Position numbers and translations under genes: made by a program. Below the pieces are notes generated by a model, which was not told the DNA's origin, did no database searches, and was given only the letters and a program-made list of their open reading frames with translations. 64,000 bases of DNA from Pseudolabrys sp. (lineage in GTDB: Bacteria; Pseudomonadota; Alphaproteobacteria; Rhizobiales; Xanthobacteraceae): assembly GCA_026125895.1 (NCBI GenBank), contig JAHCKG010000007.1:62001-126000 (forward strand), in the 5' to 3' direction. This document shows, in pieces, positions 24,700-34,353 of the stretch; within the stretch, counting starts at the first letter, position 1; each line of letters opens with the position of its first letter.

Positions 24700-24825
24700 T
24701 TGTCCCGGACGCGATGCAGCACGTCAGTGATGCATCGCAGATCGGGAACCGCAGCAAAGCTCTGTGCCTGTGACGGTCCCGGTTCTGCGGCGCGTCATTT
24801 CATGCCGCGCCGCGCCCGGGACAAG
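24700..24825. repeat. palindromic intergenic repeat family A, copy 2
   Basis: TTGTCCCGGACGCGATGC at the left end and GCCGCGCCGCGCCCGGGACAAG at the right are imperfect inverse complements, with GGTCCCGGTTCTGCGG in the middle. It fills the gap between two convergent genes. The same layout is found at 13425-13545 and 32256-32388; the right half is nearly identical to copy 3. Confidence 0.8.
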
Positions 24826-24830
24826 GCGTG

Positions 24831-26000
24831 TCAGCAGCCCTGCGGCGCCACGGCCAGCGCCCTGCGGCGCCGCACCAGCAGCAGCATGACGAGACCGAGG
24901 ACCGAGGTCGCGGCGCCGGCGGTCGACACCATCGGATAGCCGAGGCCGGCATCGATCACCGCGCCGCCGAGCGCAGCGCCGACCGCGTTGCCGAGATTGA
25001 AGGCGCCGATGTTCATCGCTGAAGCGAGGTTCGGCGCGTCGTGCGCGGCCTGCATCACGCGCATCTGCAACGGCGGCACCACGGCGAAGCTGGCGATGCC
25101 CCACAGGAAGATCAGCACCGCGGCGCTCGCCTGCCAGCGCATGCCGACGGCGAAGGCGACGAGCAGCACGACGAGGCCGAGCAGCGAAGCCACCAGCGTG
25201 CCGTCGAGCGAACGATCAGCGAAGCGGCCGCCGATGACATTGCCGACGGTGAGGCCGACGCCATAGACCACCAGCATCGCGGTGACGAAGGGCGTGCCGA
25301 CACCGGTCTCGTTGTTGAGGATCGGCACGATGTAGGTGAACACGGTGAACATGGCGCTGGCGCCGACCACGGTGAGCGCCAGCGCGAGCAGCACCGGCGT
25401 GCGGCCGAGCACGCGCAGTTCGGCGCGCATGTCGGCGTCCTTGTCGGCCGGCAGCAGCGGCAGCGCCAGGCGCAGCGCCACCATGACGACGGCGCCGACG
25501 CCGGCGATGCCCCAGAACGTGGCGCGCCAGCCCAGCACCTCGCCGAGCCAGGCGGCGAGCGGCACGCCGCCGATGGTGGCGATGGTGAGGCCGGTGAACA
25601 TCGCAGCCACGGCGGAGGCGCGGCGTTCCGGCGCGACCACGCTCGCCGCCACCACCGAGCCGACGCCGAAGAAGGCGCCGTGGTTGAACGAGGTGATGAT
25701 ACGGGCGACGAGCAGCATCGAATAGCTGTCGGACAGAGCCGCCAGCAGGTTGTCGGCGGTGAACACGCCCATCAGACCGATCAGCAGCGTCCGCCGCGGC
25801 ACCTTCGCGAAGGCCAGCGTCATGACCGGGGCGCCGACCAGCACGCCGATGGCGTAGGCGCTGACCAGGAGGCCGGCGGCCGGGATCGACACGTGCAGGC
25901 CGTCGGCGATGAGCGGCAGCATGCCCATCGGGGTGAATTCGGTGACGCCGATGCCGAAAGCGCCGAGTGCGAGGGCGAGCAAGGGCGGATTGATCTTCAT
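24831..26000 (-). CDS. MFS transporter, DHA1 type
   Basis: 389-residue major-facilitator permease with twelve hydrophobic segments, of the AraJ/PbuE-like drug:proton antiporter branch. The N-terminal GVTEFTPMGMLPLIADGLHVSIPAAGLLVSAYA and the following GAPVMTLAFAKVPRRTLLIGLMG, the loop 2-3 motif, are typical. Likely exports a small metabolite or toxic compound. It is divergent from a LysR regulator with 103 bases between starts, the usual arrangement for a regulator controlling its neighbour. Confidence 0.9.
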   Translation of the reverse strand: MKINPPLLALALGAFGIGVTEFTPMGMLPLIADGLHVSIPAAGLLVSAYAIGVLVGAPVMTLAFAKVPRRTLLIGLMGVFTADNLLAALSDSYSMLLVARIITSFNHGAFFGVGSVVAASVVAPERRASAVAAMFTGLTIATIGGVPLAAWLGEVLGWRATFWGIAGVGAVVMVALRLALPLLPADKDADMRAELRVLGRTPVLLALALTVVGASAMFTVFTYIVPILNNETGVGTPFVTAMLVVYGVGLTVGNVIGGRFADRSLDGTLVASLLGLVVLLVAFAVGMRWQASAAVLIFLWGIASFAVVPPLQMRVMQAAHDAPNLASAMNIGAFNLGNAVGAALGGAVIDAGLGYPMVSTAGAATSVLGLVMLLLVRRRRALAVAPQGC

Positions 26001-26103
26001 GGCGGTACGTCGCTCCAGGATTATTGCTTGGACAGAGATGGTGCAACGCAGCGAAGCCGACTAGCCGCTTTCTCGGTCCAGCATCTTTGCGTATGATTCA
26101 CAA

Positions 26104-27012
26104 ATGGAGCGGATCGACCATTCGGGGGAGATGGCGGCCTTTGTCGAGGTCGCCCGGCAGGGCAGCCTGTCCGGTGCGGCGCGGGCGCTGGGGCTCACCC
26201 CGTCCGCCGTCAGCCGGATCGTCGGCCGTATCGAGGCCAGGCTCGGCGTGCGCCTTCTGGTGCGGACCACCCGCTCGCTGCGGCTGACCGCCGAGGGCGA
26301 GAACTACGTGCGCGCCGCCCGCCGCATCCTGGCCGACATCGCCGAGGCTGAGCGCGCCATCGCCGACCAGGCCTCGCCGCGCGGCCGGGTTCGCATCAGC
26401 ATGGCCTCGGCCCATGGCCGCATGTCGGTGCTGCCGCTGCTCGGCGAATTCACCGCGCGCTATCCCGGCATCGTCCTCGATATCGATCTGAGCGACGAGG
26501 TGGCCGACATCATCGGCGGCCGCGCCGACGTCGCGGTGCGCTTCGGGCCGCTCGCCGACTCGCCGCTCACCGCGCTGCGTCTCGGCGAAACCGGCCGCAC
26601 GGTGATCGCCTCGCCGGCTTATCTCGAGCACCACGGCACGCCGCGCACGCCCGCCGACCTCGCCGGTCACAACTGCCTCGACTTCAGCTTCCGCCGCATC
26701 GAGCCGGGCTGGCCGTTCCGGGAGAACAGCCGCGACTTCATTCTGCCGGTCAGCGGCAACATTACCGCCAACAACGGCGAGACATTGGTGCAGCTAGCGC
26801 TCGACGGGCTCGGCATCACGCGCGTCGGCAATTTCCATATCGAGGACATGCTGGCGGATGGCCGCCTGATGCCGCTGCTCGAAGACTTCAACCCGCGCGA
26901 TCGCGAAGCCATTCACGCCGTCTTCATCGGCGGCGCCAACATGCCGGCGCGCGTCCGTGCCGTCGTCGATTTCCTGGCGGAGAAGCTGCGCGTGCCTGGC
27001 GTGCCAGGTTAA
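26104..27012 (+). CDS. LysR family transcriptional regulator
   Basis: 302-residue LysR-type regulator. The winged helix occupies about residues 8-66, with MAAFVEVARQGSLSGAARAL then LTPSAVSRIVGRIEARLGVRL and the TRSLRLTAEGE end, followed by an effector domain of normal length (RGRVRISMAS..., then ADVAVRFGPLADSPL). The effector half resembles the AaeR/DsdC-like group that controls drug or aromatic efflux. It probably regulates the divergent MFS transporter. I could not single out a T-N11-A operator in the 103-base gap with confidence. Confidence 0.93.
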   Translation: MERIDHSGEMAAFVEVARQGSLSGAARALGLTPSAVSRIVGRIEARLGVRLLVRTTRSLRLTAEGENYVRAARRILADIAEAERAIADQASPRGRVRISMASAHGRMSVLPLLGEFTARYPGIVLDIDLSDEVADIIGGRADVAVRFGPLADSPLTALRLGETGRTVIASPAYLEHHGTPRTPADLAGHNCLDFSFRRIEPGWPFRENSRDFILPVSGNITANNGETLVQLALDGLGITRVGNFHIEDMLADGRLMPLLEDFNPRDREAIHAVFIGGANMPARVRAVVDFLAEKLRVPGVPG

Positions 27013-27022
27013 AGCCGTCCGC

Positions 27023-28759
27023 TCAGAATTCCTTCCAGTCGTTCTCGGCGTTGACGGCGACGGCGAGCGCGCCCTGCATCTGACGCGCCGGACCGGCCTT
27101 GACGGCGGCAACTCTCGGCGTCGCAAGCGCGGGGCGCGGCGACGGCATGCTGGTCGCGATAGCGGCTTTGCGCGCCGACATCGAATCGTCACCGGCGGCC
27201 AGCTTGAAGAACGCCACCTGCTCGTCCATCGCCTTGGCCTGATGCTCCAGCGTCTTGGCGGTGGCGGCATTCTCCTCGACGAGAGCCGAGTTCTTCTGCG
27301 TCACCTCGTCCATCTGCGCCAGCGCCCGGTTGATCTGCTCGAGGCCGGTCGATTGTTCGACGCTGGCGCTGGCAATATCGGTAATCAGCTCGGCGACTTG
27401 CTTGATCGAGGCCGTGATGTCGCTCAGCGCGGCACCAGCCTGATTGACGAGCTCGACGCCATCCTTAACCTGACCGGTCGAGTTGGTGATCAGCTCCTTG
27501 ATGTCCTTGGCGGCCTGCGAGGAACGCTGCGCCAGGCTGCGCACCTCCGACGCGACGACGGCAAAGCCGCGGCCGGCCTCGCCCGCCCGCGCCGCTTCGA
27601 CGGCGGCGTTGAGCGCCAGAAGGTTGGTCTGCCGCGCGATTTCGTCGATGACGCCGATGATGTCGGTGATCTTGCGCGAGGAGTCTTCGATTCTCGCCAT
27701 GGCCGCGACGGCGCGCGTTGCGACCTGACCGCCGCGATCGGCGATCTCGCGTGTGGCGCTCGCCGATTGGCTGGCCTGCTGGGCGTTGTCGGCGTTCTTC
27801 TTCACCGTGGACGACAGTTCCTCCATCGCCGCCGAGGTTTCCTCGAGGCTGGCCGCCTGTTCCTCGGTGCGCTGCGACAGATCGGTGGTGGACGTCGAGA
27901 TTTCCGCCGACGCGTTGGTTACCTCGCGGCCCGACGACTTGATCTCGGCGATAGTCTTGCTGACCTTGTCGGCCATCTGCGCGACCGCCGAGGCGATCTG
28001 CCCGACTTCGTCCTTGCGGTCGGTGCCGGGGATGGTGACCGAGAAGTTGCCGCCGGCGATGGTGTTGATCGGGCCGACGACGGCATTGAGCGGCTTGGCG
28101 ATGCCGGCCTGACCGATGGCGATGCCGGTTCCGAGGCCGACCAGGATGGCGATGACCGCGACGGCAATCAGCAACCGCGACATGTGCTTGTATTCTTCAT
28201 TGGCGCGATCGGAATCAGCCTTGACCACCAGATAAAGCTGCTCCGCGGTCAGTTGCGCGGCATTCTGAAGTTTCTCGGCCACCGCCTCGCTCGACGCGAT
28301 CGAGTCGCGCAGGCGCTCGCGCTCCGACGTCATGTTCGTGTCCTTGATCGAGGCGGCGGTCTCGAAGGTGTGCGCCAGCTCGGGCGCATAAGCCTTCCAC
28401 AGGTCGCGCACGGTCGCCAGATTCTGCCGCGTCTGCGCGTCGTCTATCTTCTCCAGCCGCGCCATCCGTTCGTTCAGTTCCTTGCTGTGGGCGGCGATGG
28501 CGCTCTGGACGGCGGTCCGGTTCTCGGGACGCGGATCGACGCCGACGCGATATTCAGCGCGGTTGATGGCGGTGACGATCTCGCCGAGATGCGCCGCTTC
28601 GAGCGCGTGCGATGCGGCGATTTCCATGGTGTCGGTCGCATCGCTCAGCGATTTGAGCGACAGCGTGGCGAGCACCGTTACGATCGCCGTCGCCGCCGAT
28701 AGCGCAATGATGATCGCGAGCAATTTGGTCAGGACGCGAAAATTGGCGAGAAAGGACAT
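27023..28759 (-). CDS. methyl-accepting chemotaxis protein with C-terminal CheR pentapeptide
   Basis: 578-residue chemoreceptor. The first helix (about 12-32, [22 protein letters not shown]) and a second near residues 192-212 flank a helical periplasmic sensor domain of the 4HB type. A HAMP domain with [17 protein letters not shown] and KDEVGQIA follows, then a long signalling coiled coil whose hairpin tip reads [22 protein letters not shown], then [18 protein letters not shown]. The last five residues, DWKEF, fit the xWxxF tether that recruits CheR and CheB, seen only on major receptors. The ATG at 28759 was chosen because [15 protein letters not shown] is a typical start; the upstream open frame is not receptor-like. 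The ligand is unknown. Confidence 0.94.
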   Translation of the reverse strand: MSFLANFRVLTKLLAIIIALSAATAIVTVLATLSLKSLSDATDTMEIAASHALEAAHLGEIVTAINRAEYRVGVDPRPENRTAVQSAIAAHSKELNERMARLEKIDDAQTRQNLATVRDLWKAYAPELAHTFETAASIKDTNMTSERERLRDSIASSEAVAEKLQNAAQLTAEQLYLVVKADSDRANEEYKHMSRLLIAVAVIAILVGLGTGIAIGQAGIAKPLNAVVGPINTIAGGNFSVTIPGTDRKDEVGQIASAVAQMADKVSKTIAEIKSSGREVTNASAEISTSTTDLSQRTEEQAASLEETSAAMEELSSTVKKNADNAQQASQSASATREIADRGGQVATRAVAAMARIEDSSRKITDIIGVIDEIARQTNLLALNAAVEAARAGEAGRGFAVVASEVRSLAQRSSQAAKDIKELITNSTGQVKDGVELVNQAGAALSDITASIKQVAELITDIASASVEQSTGLEQINRALAQMDEVTQKNSALVEENAATAKTLEHQAKAMDEQVAFFKLAAGDDSMSARKAAIATSMPSPRPALATPRVAAVKAGPARQMQGALAVAVNAENDWKEF

Positions 28760-29316
28760 TGTGTTTATCCTTGCGGGGTTGATAGCAGGAGCAATCGCGG
28801 CCGACATCGAGTCGCGCGCGGGCATGCGCCGCCGCGCATGCGAGTTCCGCTGCCACTGATTTCTGACTTCACCACTTTTATAAGCATCCGGCTCGGCGGC
28901 ATCTGCGGATGCCGCATCGAGTCGACCTGTCATGTCAGAATGAATGGGATGAATTACCGGACGATTGAGCGGACCGATAAACAAGTTTGGCATCTTTTGA
29001 GAACGCAAATATACCGTCGCTGCCGCGCGCGACGACGGGTTGTGCGGCATTTGTGGATTCATTCCAATGCGATAGCTGGCCGGCCTAGCCCCAAGCCGCA
29101 CGGCCCTTTCGGAAGAACCGACCCCTGCCGCGCCGCGCGTGTGGGCGATGGGCGGCGTCCCTCACACGGCGAACATATGCGTCGCGCGAACGGGCAGCGC
29201 GCCGACGCTTTGCATTCGCGCGGCCGGCGACATACGCTACAGCCAACGCTTTTCAGAAAATCCGGCCGTCGGCCCTGCCGAATCTCACGGACCGGACAAA
29301 AAGGGAGGATTTGTCC
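28760..29316. other. intergenic region between chemoreceptor and TAXI gene
   Basis: About 557 bases without a convincing gene. Short frames cross it on both strands, but none has family resemblance, codon bias or a ribosome site. The region between the divergent starts must hold the promoters of the chemoreceptor and of the TRAP operon. The Shine-Dalgarno of the TAXI gene (GGGAGGA, 29303-29309) is at its right end. No repeat family copy was seen. Confidence 0.5.
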
Positions 29317-30267
29317 ATGCTCAACCTGTTTCATGCCGGGCGCGCCGCGCTCAGCGCCCTCGCCGCGCTGGCGCTGACCGCCTGCGCCGCCTCGGCGCAG
29401 ACCTACGGCATCGCCACCATGCCGCCGGGCACGCTGAGCCACACCACGGCCTCGGCTATCGCCAAGGTGCTCAAGGAAAAGGGCGGCATGAACGTTCTCG
29501 TGCAGCCGACCGCCGGCGAGACCACGCTGCTGCCGCTGGTCGGGCGCGGCGAGGCCGATCTCGGCATCGCCAACATCTTCGAGACCGAGGCGGCGATGAA
29601 GGCCAACCCGGACCTGCGGCTGGTCGGTTCGCTGCATTCGCTGCGCGGCGCCTTCTGGGTGCGCAAGGACACGCCGATGAAGACCATCGCCGACCTCAAG
29701 GGCAAGCGCGTGGTGCTCGGCTTCTCAGCGATGCGCACCATCGATCCGCTGGTCAAGGCCATCCTCGCCACCGGCGGTCTCACCGAAGCTGATATCAAGC
29801 CGGTGCTGGTGCCGAACGTGGTGCGCGGCGCCGACGACTTCGCCAACGGCGCGGCCGACATGTTCTTCTTCGCCTTCGGCGGCGCCAAGGTGCGCGAGGT
29901 GGATGCCACCGTCGGTGGCATCCGTGCTCTGACCATCCCCAAGCAGGGCCTCGCCGCGGCGCAGAAGATCGTGCCGGAAGGCTACCTGTCGCCGGCCGTG
30001 CCGTCGCCGTTCTTCGTCGGCGTCGAGCAGCCGATGGAGGTCTACACCTGGGACAACATGCTGGTGACCAACGCCAAGGTGAAGGACGAGGTCGTCGTCA
30101 AGATGATCGAGACGCTTCAGGCCAACAAGGCCGACCTGGTCGCGGTGCAGCCGGCTTTGCGCGACTTCGACGACAAGGCGCTCTACAAGACCTTTGACCT
30201 GAAGTACCACCCCGGCGCGCTGAAGTACTTCAAGGACCACAAGATCGAACCGACCAAGCTGCAATAA
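29317..30267 (+). CDS. TAXI family TRAP transporter solute-binding protein
   Basis: 316-residue periplasmic binding protein of the TAXI (TRAP-associated extracytoplasmic immunogenic) family. A signal peptide of about 27 residues (ending ...TACAASAQ) precedes TYGIATMPPGTLSHTTASAIAKVL, the TAXI start, and later the KTIADLKGKRVVLGF block and RVVNPRA-like central region (VPNVVRGADDFANGAADMFF). The start is ATG at 29317 with GGGAGGA seven bases upstream. It delivers an organic acid to the fused permease encoded next, 26 bases downstream. The neighbouring gentisate-dioxygenase-like gene suggests an aromatic or related acid as substrate, which is inference. Confidence 0.92.
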   Translation: MLNLFHAGRAALSALAALALTACAASAQTYGIATMPPGTLSHTTASAIAKVLKEKGGMNVLVQPTAGETTLLPLVGRGEADLGIANIFETEAAMKANPDLRLVGSLHSLRGAFWVRKDTPMKTIADLKGKRVVLGFSAMRTIDPLVKAILATGGLTEADIKPVLVPNVVRGADDFANGAADMFFFAFGGAKVREVDATVGGIRALTIPKQGLAAAQKIVPEGYLSPAVPSPFFVGVEQPMEVYTWDNMLVTNAKVKDEVVVKMIETLQANKADLVAVQPALRDFDDKALYKTFDLKYHPGALKYFKDHKIEPTKLQ

Positions 30268-30293
30268 ACCGCGGCGCAAGCGAGGCGATCCCC

Positions 30294-32249
30294 TTGAGCG
30301 AAGTCCACGCCATCGACGAAGCGGCCGGCCTCCAACCGGCCGCTTCGAAGGCCGTCGCGCTGGCGACGGATGTCCTGCAGGCCCTGCTGCTGATCTGCGT
30401 CGTCGGCTGGGTGCTCGACGCGCCGCGCCGGCTGTTCGGGCTGTCGTTCTATACCGAGCAGTTGCTGGCGGTGTGCCTTGGCCTGGCGCTGGCGCTGTCC
30501 TTCATCAATGCCCGCTTCAGGCCGGCCGCCATCGGCTGGATCGGCGCGGCGTTCGCCATCGGCATCTGCGGCTATATCGCCGTTCGCTACGAGACGCTGA
30601 CTTTGTCGATCGCCATGCTGCCGACGGAAGGCGTCATCGGCAGCGCCATCCTTGTCCTGCTGGTGCTGGAGGCGACGCGGCGCTCCGCCGGCGGCGTTCT
30701 GGTCGCGATCATCCTGATCATCTCGGCCTATGTGTTCATCGGCCCGCACATGCCGGGCGATTTCGCCACGCGCAACGTGTCGTTCGAGCGCCTGCTCGTG
30801 TATTTCGGTCTCGACACCAACGGCATGATCGGCAGCATCCTGTCGGTCGCGGTGCTGATTGTCGTGCCGTTCACGCTGATGGGCCAGGTGCTCGGCCGCA
30901 CCGGCGGCGCCAATTATTTCGCCGACCTCGCCATGTCGGCGATGGGCAACTATCGCGGCGGCGCCGCCAAGATCGCCGTGGTCGGCTCCGGCCTATTCGG
31001 CCTGATCTCCGGCGCCGCCGTGTCCAACGTCATGGCGGTCGGCATCGTCACCATTCCGCTGATGTCGCGATCCGGTTTCTCACGCACAAGAGCCGCGGCG
31101 ATCGAGGCCGTCGGTTCGACCGGCGGCCAGTTGATGCCGCCGGTGATGGGCGCGGCCGCCTTCATCATGGCCGAGTTCCTGCAAGTGCCCTACGGCGCCG
31201 TGTGCATCGCCGCCGCGATTCCCGCGCTGCTCTATTACATCGCGCTGTTCGTCCACGTCGATCTGGAAGCCGCCAAGAACAGGATCGGCGCGGCGCAGGT
31301 CGCCGACATGCCGTCGTTCGGCGAAGTGGTGAAATCGGGCTGGCACTTCCCGATCCCGCTGATTTTCCTGGTGACCACTCTGGCGTGGCCGGAGTTCTTC
31401 CAGATCCCGATCGAGCGTGCTGCCATCTACGCGACGGGCATCCTCATCGTGCTGTCGATGGCTTTCGGCTATCGCGGCAAGCGCGTGACGCCGGCCGAGA
31501 TGCTGCGCGCCATCCTCGACACCGGCCGCGCCGCACTGGACATCATCCTGATCGGCGCCGCCGCCGGCATGGTGGTCGGCGCGCTCAACATTTCCGGCAT
31601 CTCCTTCGGCCTGACACTGCAGCTCATCGCGCTCGCCGGCGAAAACCTGTTCGTGCTGCTGCTGCTGACGGCGATCATCTCCATCATCCTCGGCATGGGC
31701 ATGCCGACGGTCAGCGTCTATGTGCTGACCGCTTCGCTGCTGGCGCCGTCGATCATCAAGCTCGGCGTGTCGCCGATGGCGGCGCACATGTATGTGATGT
31801 ATTTCGGCATGCTGTCGATGATCACGCCGCCGGTGGCCATCGCCGCTTATGCCGCGGCCAACATCGCCCGCGTGCCGGGCTGGAACGCCGGCTGGATGGC
31901 GGTGGTGGTGGGATGGAGCACGTTCTTCATCCCGTTCCTGTTCGTCACCGAACCGTCGATGCTGATGAACGGCACCTGGCCGGTGATCGCCTGGAACCTC
32001 GCCCGCAACGTGCTCGGCATCGTCGTCGGCACCGCGGGCATCGTCGGCTTCATGTTCGCGCCGCTGCCAACGGCCCTGCGGCTCGCCTTCGGCGCCGCCG
32101 GCGTCGCCATCCTCATCCCTCCGCACGTCTTCCCCGGCGCCGAGTGGCTCGACTGGGCCGGCCTCGGTGGCGCCGTGCTGCTGCTGGCGTTCAACTGGCT
32201 GCAGGGCCGCGCCCACAAGCAAACGGCGCCGCAGGTGGCGGCGCCGTAA
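30294..32249 (+). CDS. TRAP transporter fused permease (DctQM), TAXI type
   Basis: 651-residue inner-membrane permease combining the small DctQ-like helices (roughly the first 160 residues) with the large DctM part, as is normal for TAXI-TRAP systems. The DctM section contains LFGLISGAAVSNVMAVGIVTIPLM, EAVGSTGGQLMPPVMGAAAFIMAEFL, the GMGMPTVSVYVLTASLLAPSI block and MYVMYFGMLSMITPPVAIAAYAAANIA. Uptake is driven by a sodium or proton gradient. The start is TTG at 30294 (TTGAGCGAAG); no ATG lies near. It is followed by a family A repeat and then convergent aromatic genes. Confidence 0.94.
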   Translation: MSEVHAIDEAAGLQPAASKAVALATDVLQALLLICVVGWVLDAPRRLFGLSFYTEQLLAVCLGLALALSFINARFRPAAIGWIGAAFAIGICGYIAVRYETLTLSIAMLPTEGVIGSAILVLLVLEATRRSAGGVLVAIILIISAYVFIGPHMPGDFATRNVSFERLLVYFGLDTNGMIGSILSVAVLIVVPFTLMGQVLGRTGGANYFADLAMSAMGNYRGGAAKIAVVGSGLFGLISGAAVSNVMAVGIVTIPLMSRSGFSRTRAAAIEAVGSTGGQLMPPVMGAAAFIMAEFLQVPYGAVCIAAAIPALLYYIALFVHVDLEAAKNRIGAAQVADMPSFGEVVKSGWHFPIPLIFLVTTLAWPEFFQIPIERAAIYATGILIVLSMAFGYRGKRVTPAEMLRAILDTGRAALDIILIGAAAGMVVGALNISGISFGLTLQLIALAGENLFVLLLLTAIISIILGMGMPTVSVYVLTASLLAPSIIKLGVSPMAAHMYVMYFGMLSMITPPVAIAAYAAANIARVPGWNAGWMAVVVGWSTFFIPFLFVTEPSMLMNGTWPVIAWNLARNVLGIVVGTAGIVGFMFAPLPTALRLAFGAAGVAILIPPHVFPGAEWLDWAGLGGAVLLLAFNWLQGRAHKQTAPQVAAP

Positions 32250-32255
32250 TCTGGC

Positions 32256-32388
32256 TTATCCCGGACGCGACGCGGCACGGAGCGCAGCGACGTGATGCGT
32301 CGCAGAGCCGGGACCGTTAAGAATTCCAACGCGCTAAGGTCCCGGTTCTGCGGCGCGTCATTGCATGCCGCGCCGCGCCCAGGACAAG
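32256..32388. repeat. palindromic intergenic repeat family A, copy 3
   Basis: TTATCCCGGACGCGACGC at the left and GCCGCGCCGCGCCCAGGACAAG at the right form the outer imperfect arms, with GGTCCCGGTTCTGCGG inside. It fills the space between the convergent TRAP permease and dioxygenase genes. Its right half is nearly identical to copy 2. Confidence 0.8.
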
Positions 32389-32392
32389 CGGC

Positions 32393-33451
32393 CTACTGAC
32401 CCTCCCGCCAGATGCCGAGCGACTCCTGGGCCGGACGGTCCGAGATCGAGAACAGCACGGCATCGCCGTTGCCCTTGACCTCGTGGCTGTAGCGCTTCCA
32501 CGGCGGGATCACGAAGACGTCGTTGACGCCCCAGTCGAACGGCTGGCCGTCGATCATGGTGCGGCCTTCGCCTTCGGCGACGCAGAACACCGTGCCGTCG
32601 GTCGAGCGGTAGGGTTCGCCTTTGAACCCCTTGGGCAGCAGCGCCAGATGTGCACCCATGGTCGGCAGCACCGGCCCGCCATTGATCGGGTTGGCGTAGC
32701 GCAAGCGCGCGCCGTGGCGCTTGTCCACGTCGCCGGTCTTCTTCATGCGCTCGAGGATTGGCTTCATCTTGCGGTACGGATAATTGATCACCGGCGTACG
32801 GTTGGTGACCGCCGGCATGCCGTCCGGCAGCACGCCGGTGGCGAAACGCTCGAACGAGTCGCCATCCTCGTGGTTCACGTTCTGCATCTTCTCGTCGAAG
32901 TGGTTGGCGAACGAGGTCTGGAAGTGATTGACGATGTGCATGTCGAGCACGTCGAGCCACATCACCGGCTCCTTGCCGGGGTTGCCGTGATCGTGCGGCG
33001 CCCAGTTGGCGGTGATGATGAAGTCGCCATGCTCCATCGACGACTTCTCGCCCTCGACCGCGGTGTAGGCGCCCTCGCCCTTGAGCACGAAGCGGATGGC
33101 GGAGGCGACATGCTGATGCGCCTCGGCGATCTCGCCCGGCATGATGAGCTGGATGCCGGCGAACAGCGAATTGGTGATCTTGGACTTGCCGGGATCGCCG
33201 GGGTTCTCCAGCACCAGCACGCGGCGCTCGGCTTCCTCGGCGGTGATGACGTCACCGGCCTCGAGCATGTATTTCTCGACCTGCGGGAATTTCCACAGCG
33301 CCGGCACCATCTGCGACTTCGGTTCCGGCGTCACCAGACCCTTGAGCACTTCCCAGAGCGGCGCCAGATTGTGGCTGCGGATCTTCTCGTAATAGGCCTG
33401 CCGCGAGCCTTGAATATTGTGCTTCGGATTGGCCTCGGTCGTCATCGACAT
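32393..33451 (-). CDS. gentisate 1,2-dioxygenase family protein (bicupin)
   Basis: 352-residue double-cupin ring-cleaving dioxygenase. The first cupin shows HQHVASAIRFVLKGEGAY followed by GDFIITANWAPHDHGN, giving the His/Glu metal ligands; the second has a degenerate cupin with VFCVAEGEGRTMIDGQPFDWGVNDVFVIPPW. N-terminal VPALWKFPQVEKYMLEAGDVI and RRVLVLENPG are gentisate dioxygenase features. Gentisate 1,2-dioxygenase opens 2,5-dihydroxybenzoate to maleylpyruvate with Fe(II) and O2; relatives act on 1-hydroxy-2-naphthoate or salicylate. Together with an FAH-family hydrolase and a TRAP importer it suggests an aromatic-acid pathway. Confidence 0.87.
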   Translation of the reverse strand: MSMTTEANPKHNIQGSRQAYYEKIRSHNLAPLWEVLKGLVTPEPKSQMVPALWKFPQVEKYMLEAGDVITAEEAERRVLVLENPGDPGKSKITNSLFAGIQLIMPGEIAEAHQHVASAIRFVLKGEGAYTAVEGEKSSMEHGDFIITANWAPHDHGNPGKEPVMWLDVLDMHIVNHFQTSFANHFDEKMQNVNHEDGDSFERFATGVLPDGMPAVTNRTPVINYPYRKMKPILERMKKTGDVDKRHGARLRYANPINGGPVLPTMGAHLALLPKGFKGEPYRSTDGTVFCVAEGEGRTMIDGQPFDWGVNDVFVIPPWKRYSHEVKGNGDAVLFSISDRPAQESLGIWREGQ

Positions 33452-33582
33452 GAGTTCACTCCCTGGCGGCGAATGGCTCCGCCGGACTGCTGATTTTGAC
33501 GGTTCTTATAGCGCAATTGCGGCGCCCGGAACATGCCCGGCCGGCCGCCCCGCCATGCGCGGAACGATAATTCCGGGCCCGC

Positions 33583-34353
33583 TCAGTTGTTCACCGAGCC
33601 GCCGTCCACCACCAGCGACTGGCCGGTGACGAAATTGCTGTCGTCGGAGGCGAGGAACACCAGCGCGCCGAGCAGGTCTTCGGGATAGGCGTCGCGCTTG
33701 AAGGCGCGCGTGTTGCGGATCTTGACCCGCTCCTCTTCGATGTGGGCGGTGTTGGTCAGCCCGGTGTCGGACAGGATCAGCCCCGGCGACAATGTGTTGA
33801 CGCAGATATTGTGCTCGCCCAGTTCGCGCGACAGCGCGCGCGTGAAGGCGATGATCGCGCCCTTGGAGGTCACGTAAGGCAGCATGCGCGGAATGCCCTT
33901 GTAGGGCGTGCCGGAGGCGATGTTGATGATCTTGCCGCTGCTCTGTCCGATCATGTGCGGCGCGACGTGGCGCACCGTGAGGTAGCTGCCCTTGATGTTC
34001 ACGGCCATGACCTTGTCCCACAGCTCGGCGTCCCACTCGTCGAAGGCGCGCGGCGTCAGCACCGAATAGAGCGCGGCGTTGTTGACGAGGATGTCGATGC
34101 GGCCGAAGACCTTGATCGTCTCCGCCACCATCGCCTTGACCGAGGCCTCATCGGCGACGTCGCAGATGGTGGCGGCGGCCGTACCGCCGGCCTTGCCGAT
34201 CTCGGCGACGACATCGGCGCCTTCGGCAACGTCGGCGATCATCACCCGCGCGCCCTGCGCCGCCAGCGCCAGCGAGTAGTGGCGGCCGATGCCCTTGGCG
34301 CCGCCGGTGACGATGGCGACCTTGTTCGCAAGCCGTGACACGCGGGCTCCCAT
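33583..34353 (-). CDS. SDR family oxidoreductase
   Basis: 256-residue classical short-chain dehydrogenase. The dinucleotide motif VTGGAKGIGRHYS is at about residues 15-27, followed by NNAALYS, the catalytic Ser in NIASGTPY, the Tyr-x3-Lys pair in PYVTSKGAI and the end FVTGQSLVVDGGSVNN. Cofactor preference is probably NAD(H), as an Asp follows the second strand (MIADV). Position 131 bases upstream of the dioxygenase gene on the same strand suggests a shared operon. Substrate unknown; a hydroxylated or dihydrodiol intermediate of the aromatic pathway is plausible. Confidence 0.9.
   Translation of the reverse strand: MGARVSRLANKVAIVTGGAKGIGRHYSLALAAQGARVMIADVAEGADVVAEIGKAGGTAAATICDVADEASVKAMVAETIKVFGRIDILVNNAALYSVLTPRAFDEWDAELWDKVMAVNIKGSYLTVRHVAPHMIGQSSGKIINIASGTPYKGIPRMLPYVTSKGAIIAFTRALSRELGEHNICVNTLSPGLILSDTGLTNTAHIEEERVKIRNTRAFKRDAYPEDLLGALVFLASDDSNFVTGQSLVVDGGSVNN

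Noticed and set aside
26957..28702. 581-codon open frame on plus
   Set aside because: Antisense to the chemoreceptor; its sequence mirrors the receptor's repeats and has no family resemblance.
30473..32320. 615-codon open frame on plus in another frame
   Set aside because: Same-strand shadow of the TRAP permease, rich in Arg and His, without membrane segments.
13425..32388. Repeats considered as CRISPR
   Set aside because: Copies are kilobases apart, are palindromic over more than 100 bases, and have no spacer array or cas genes.
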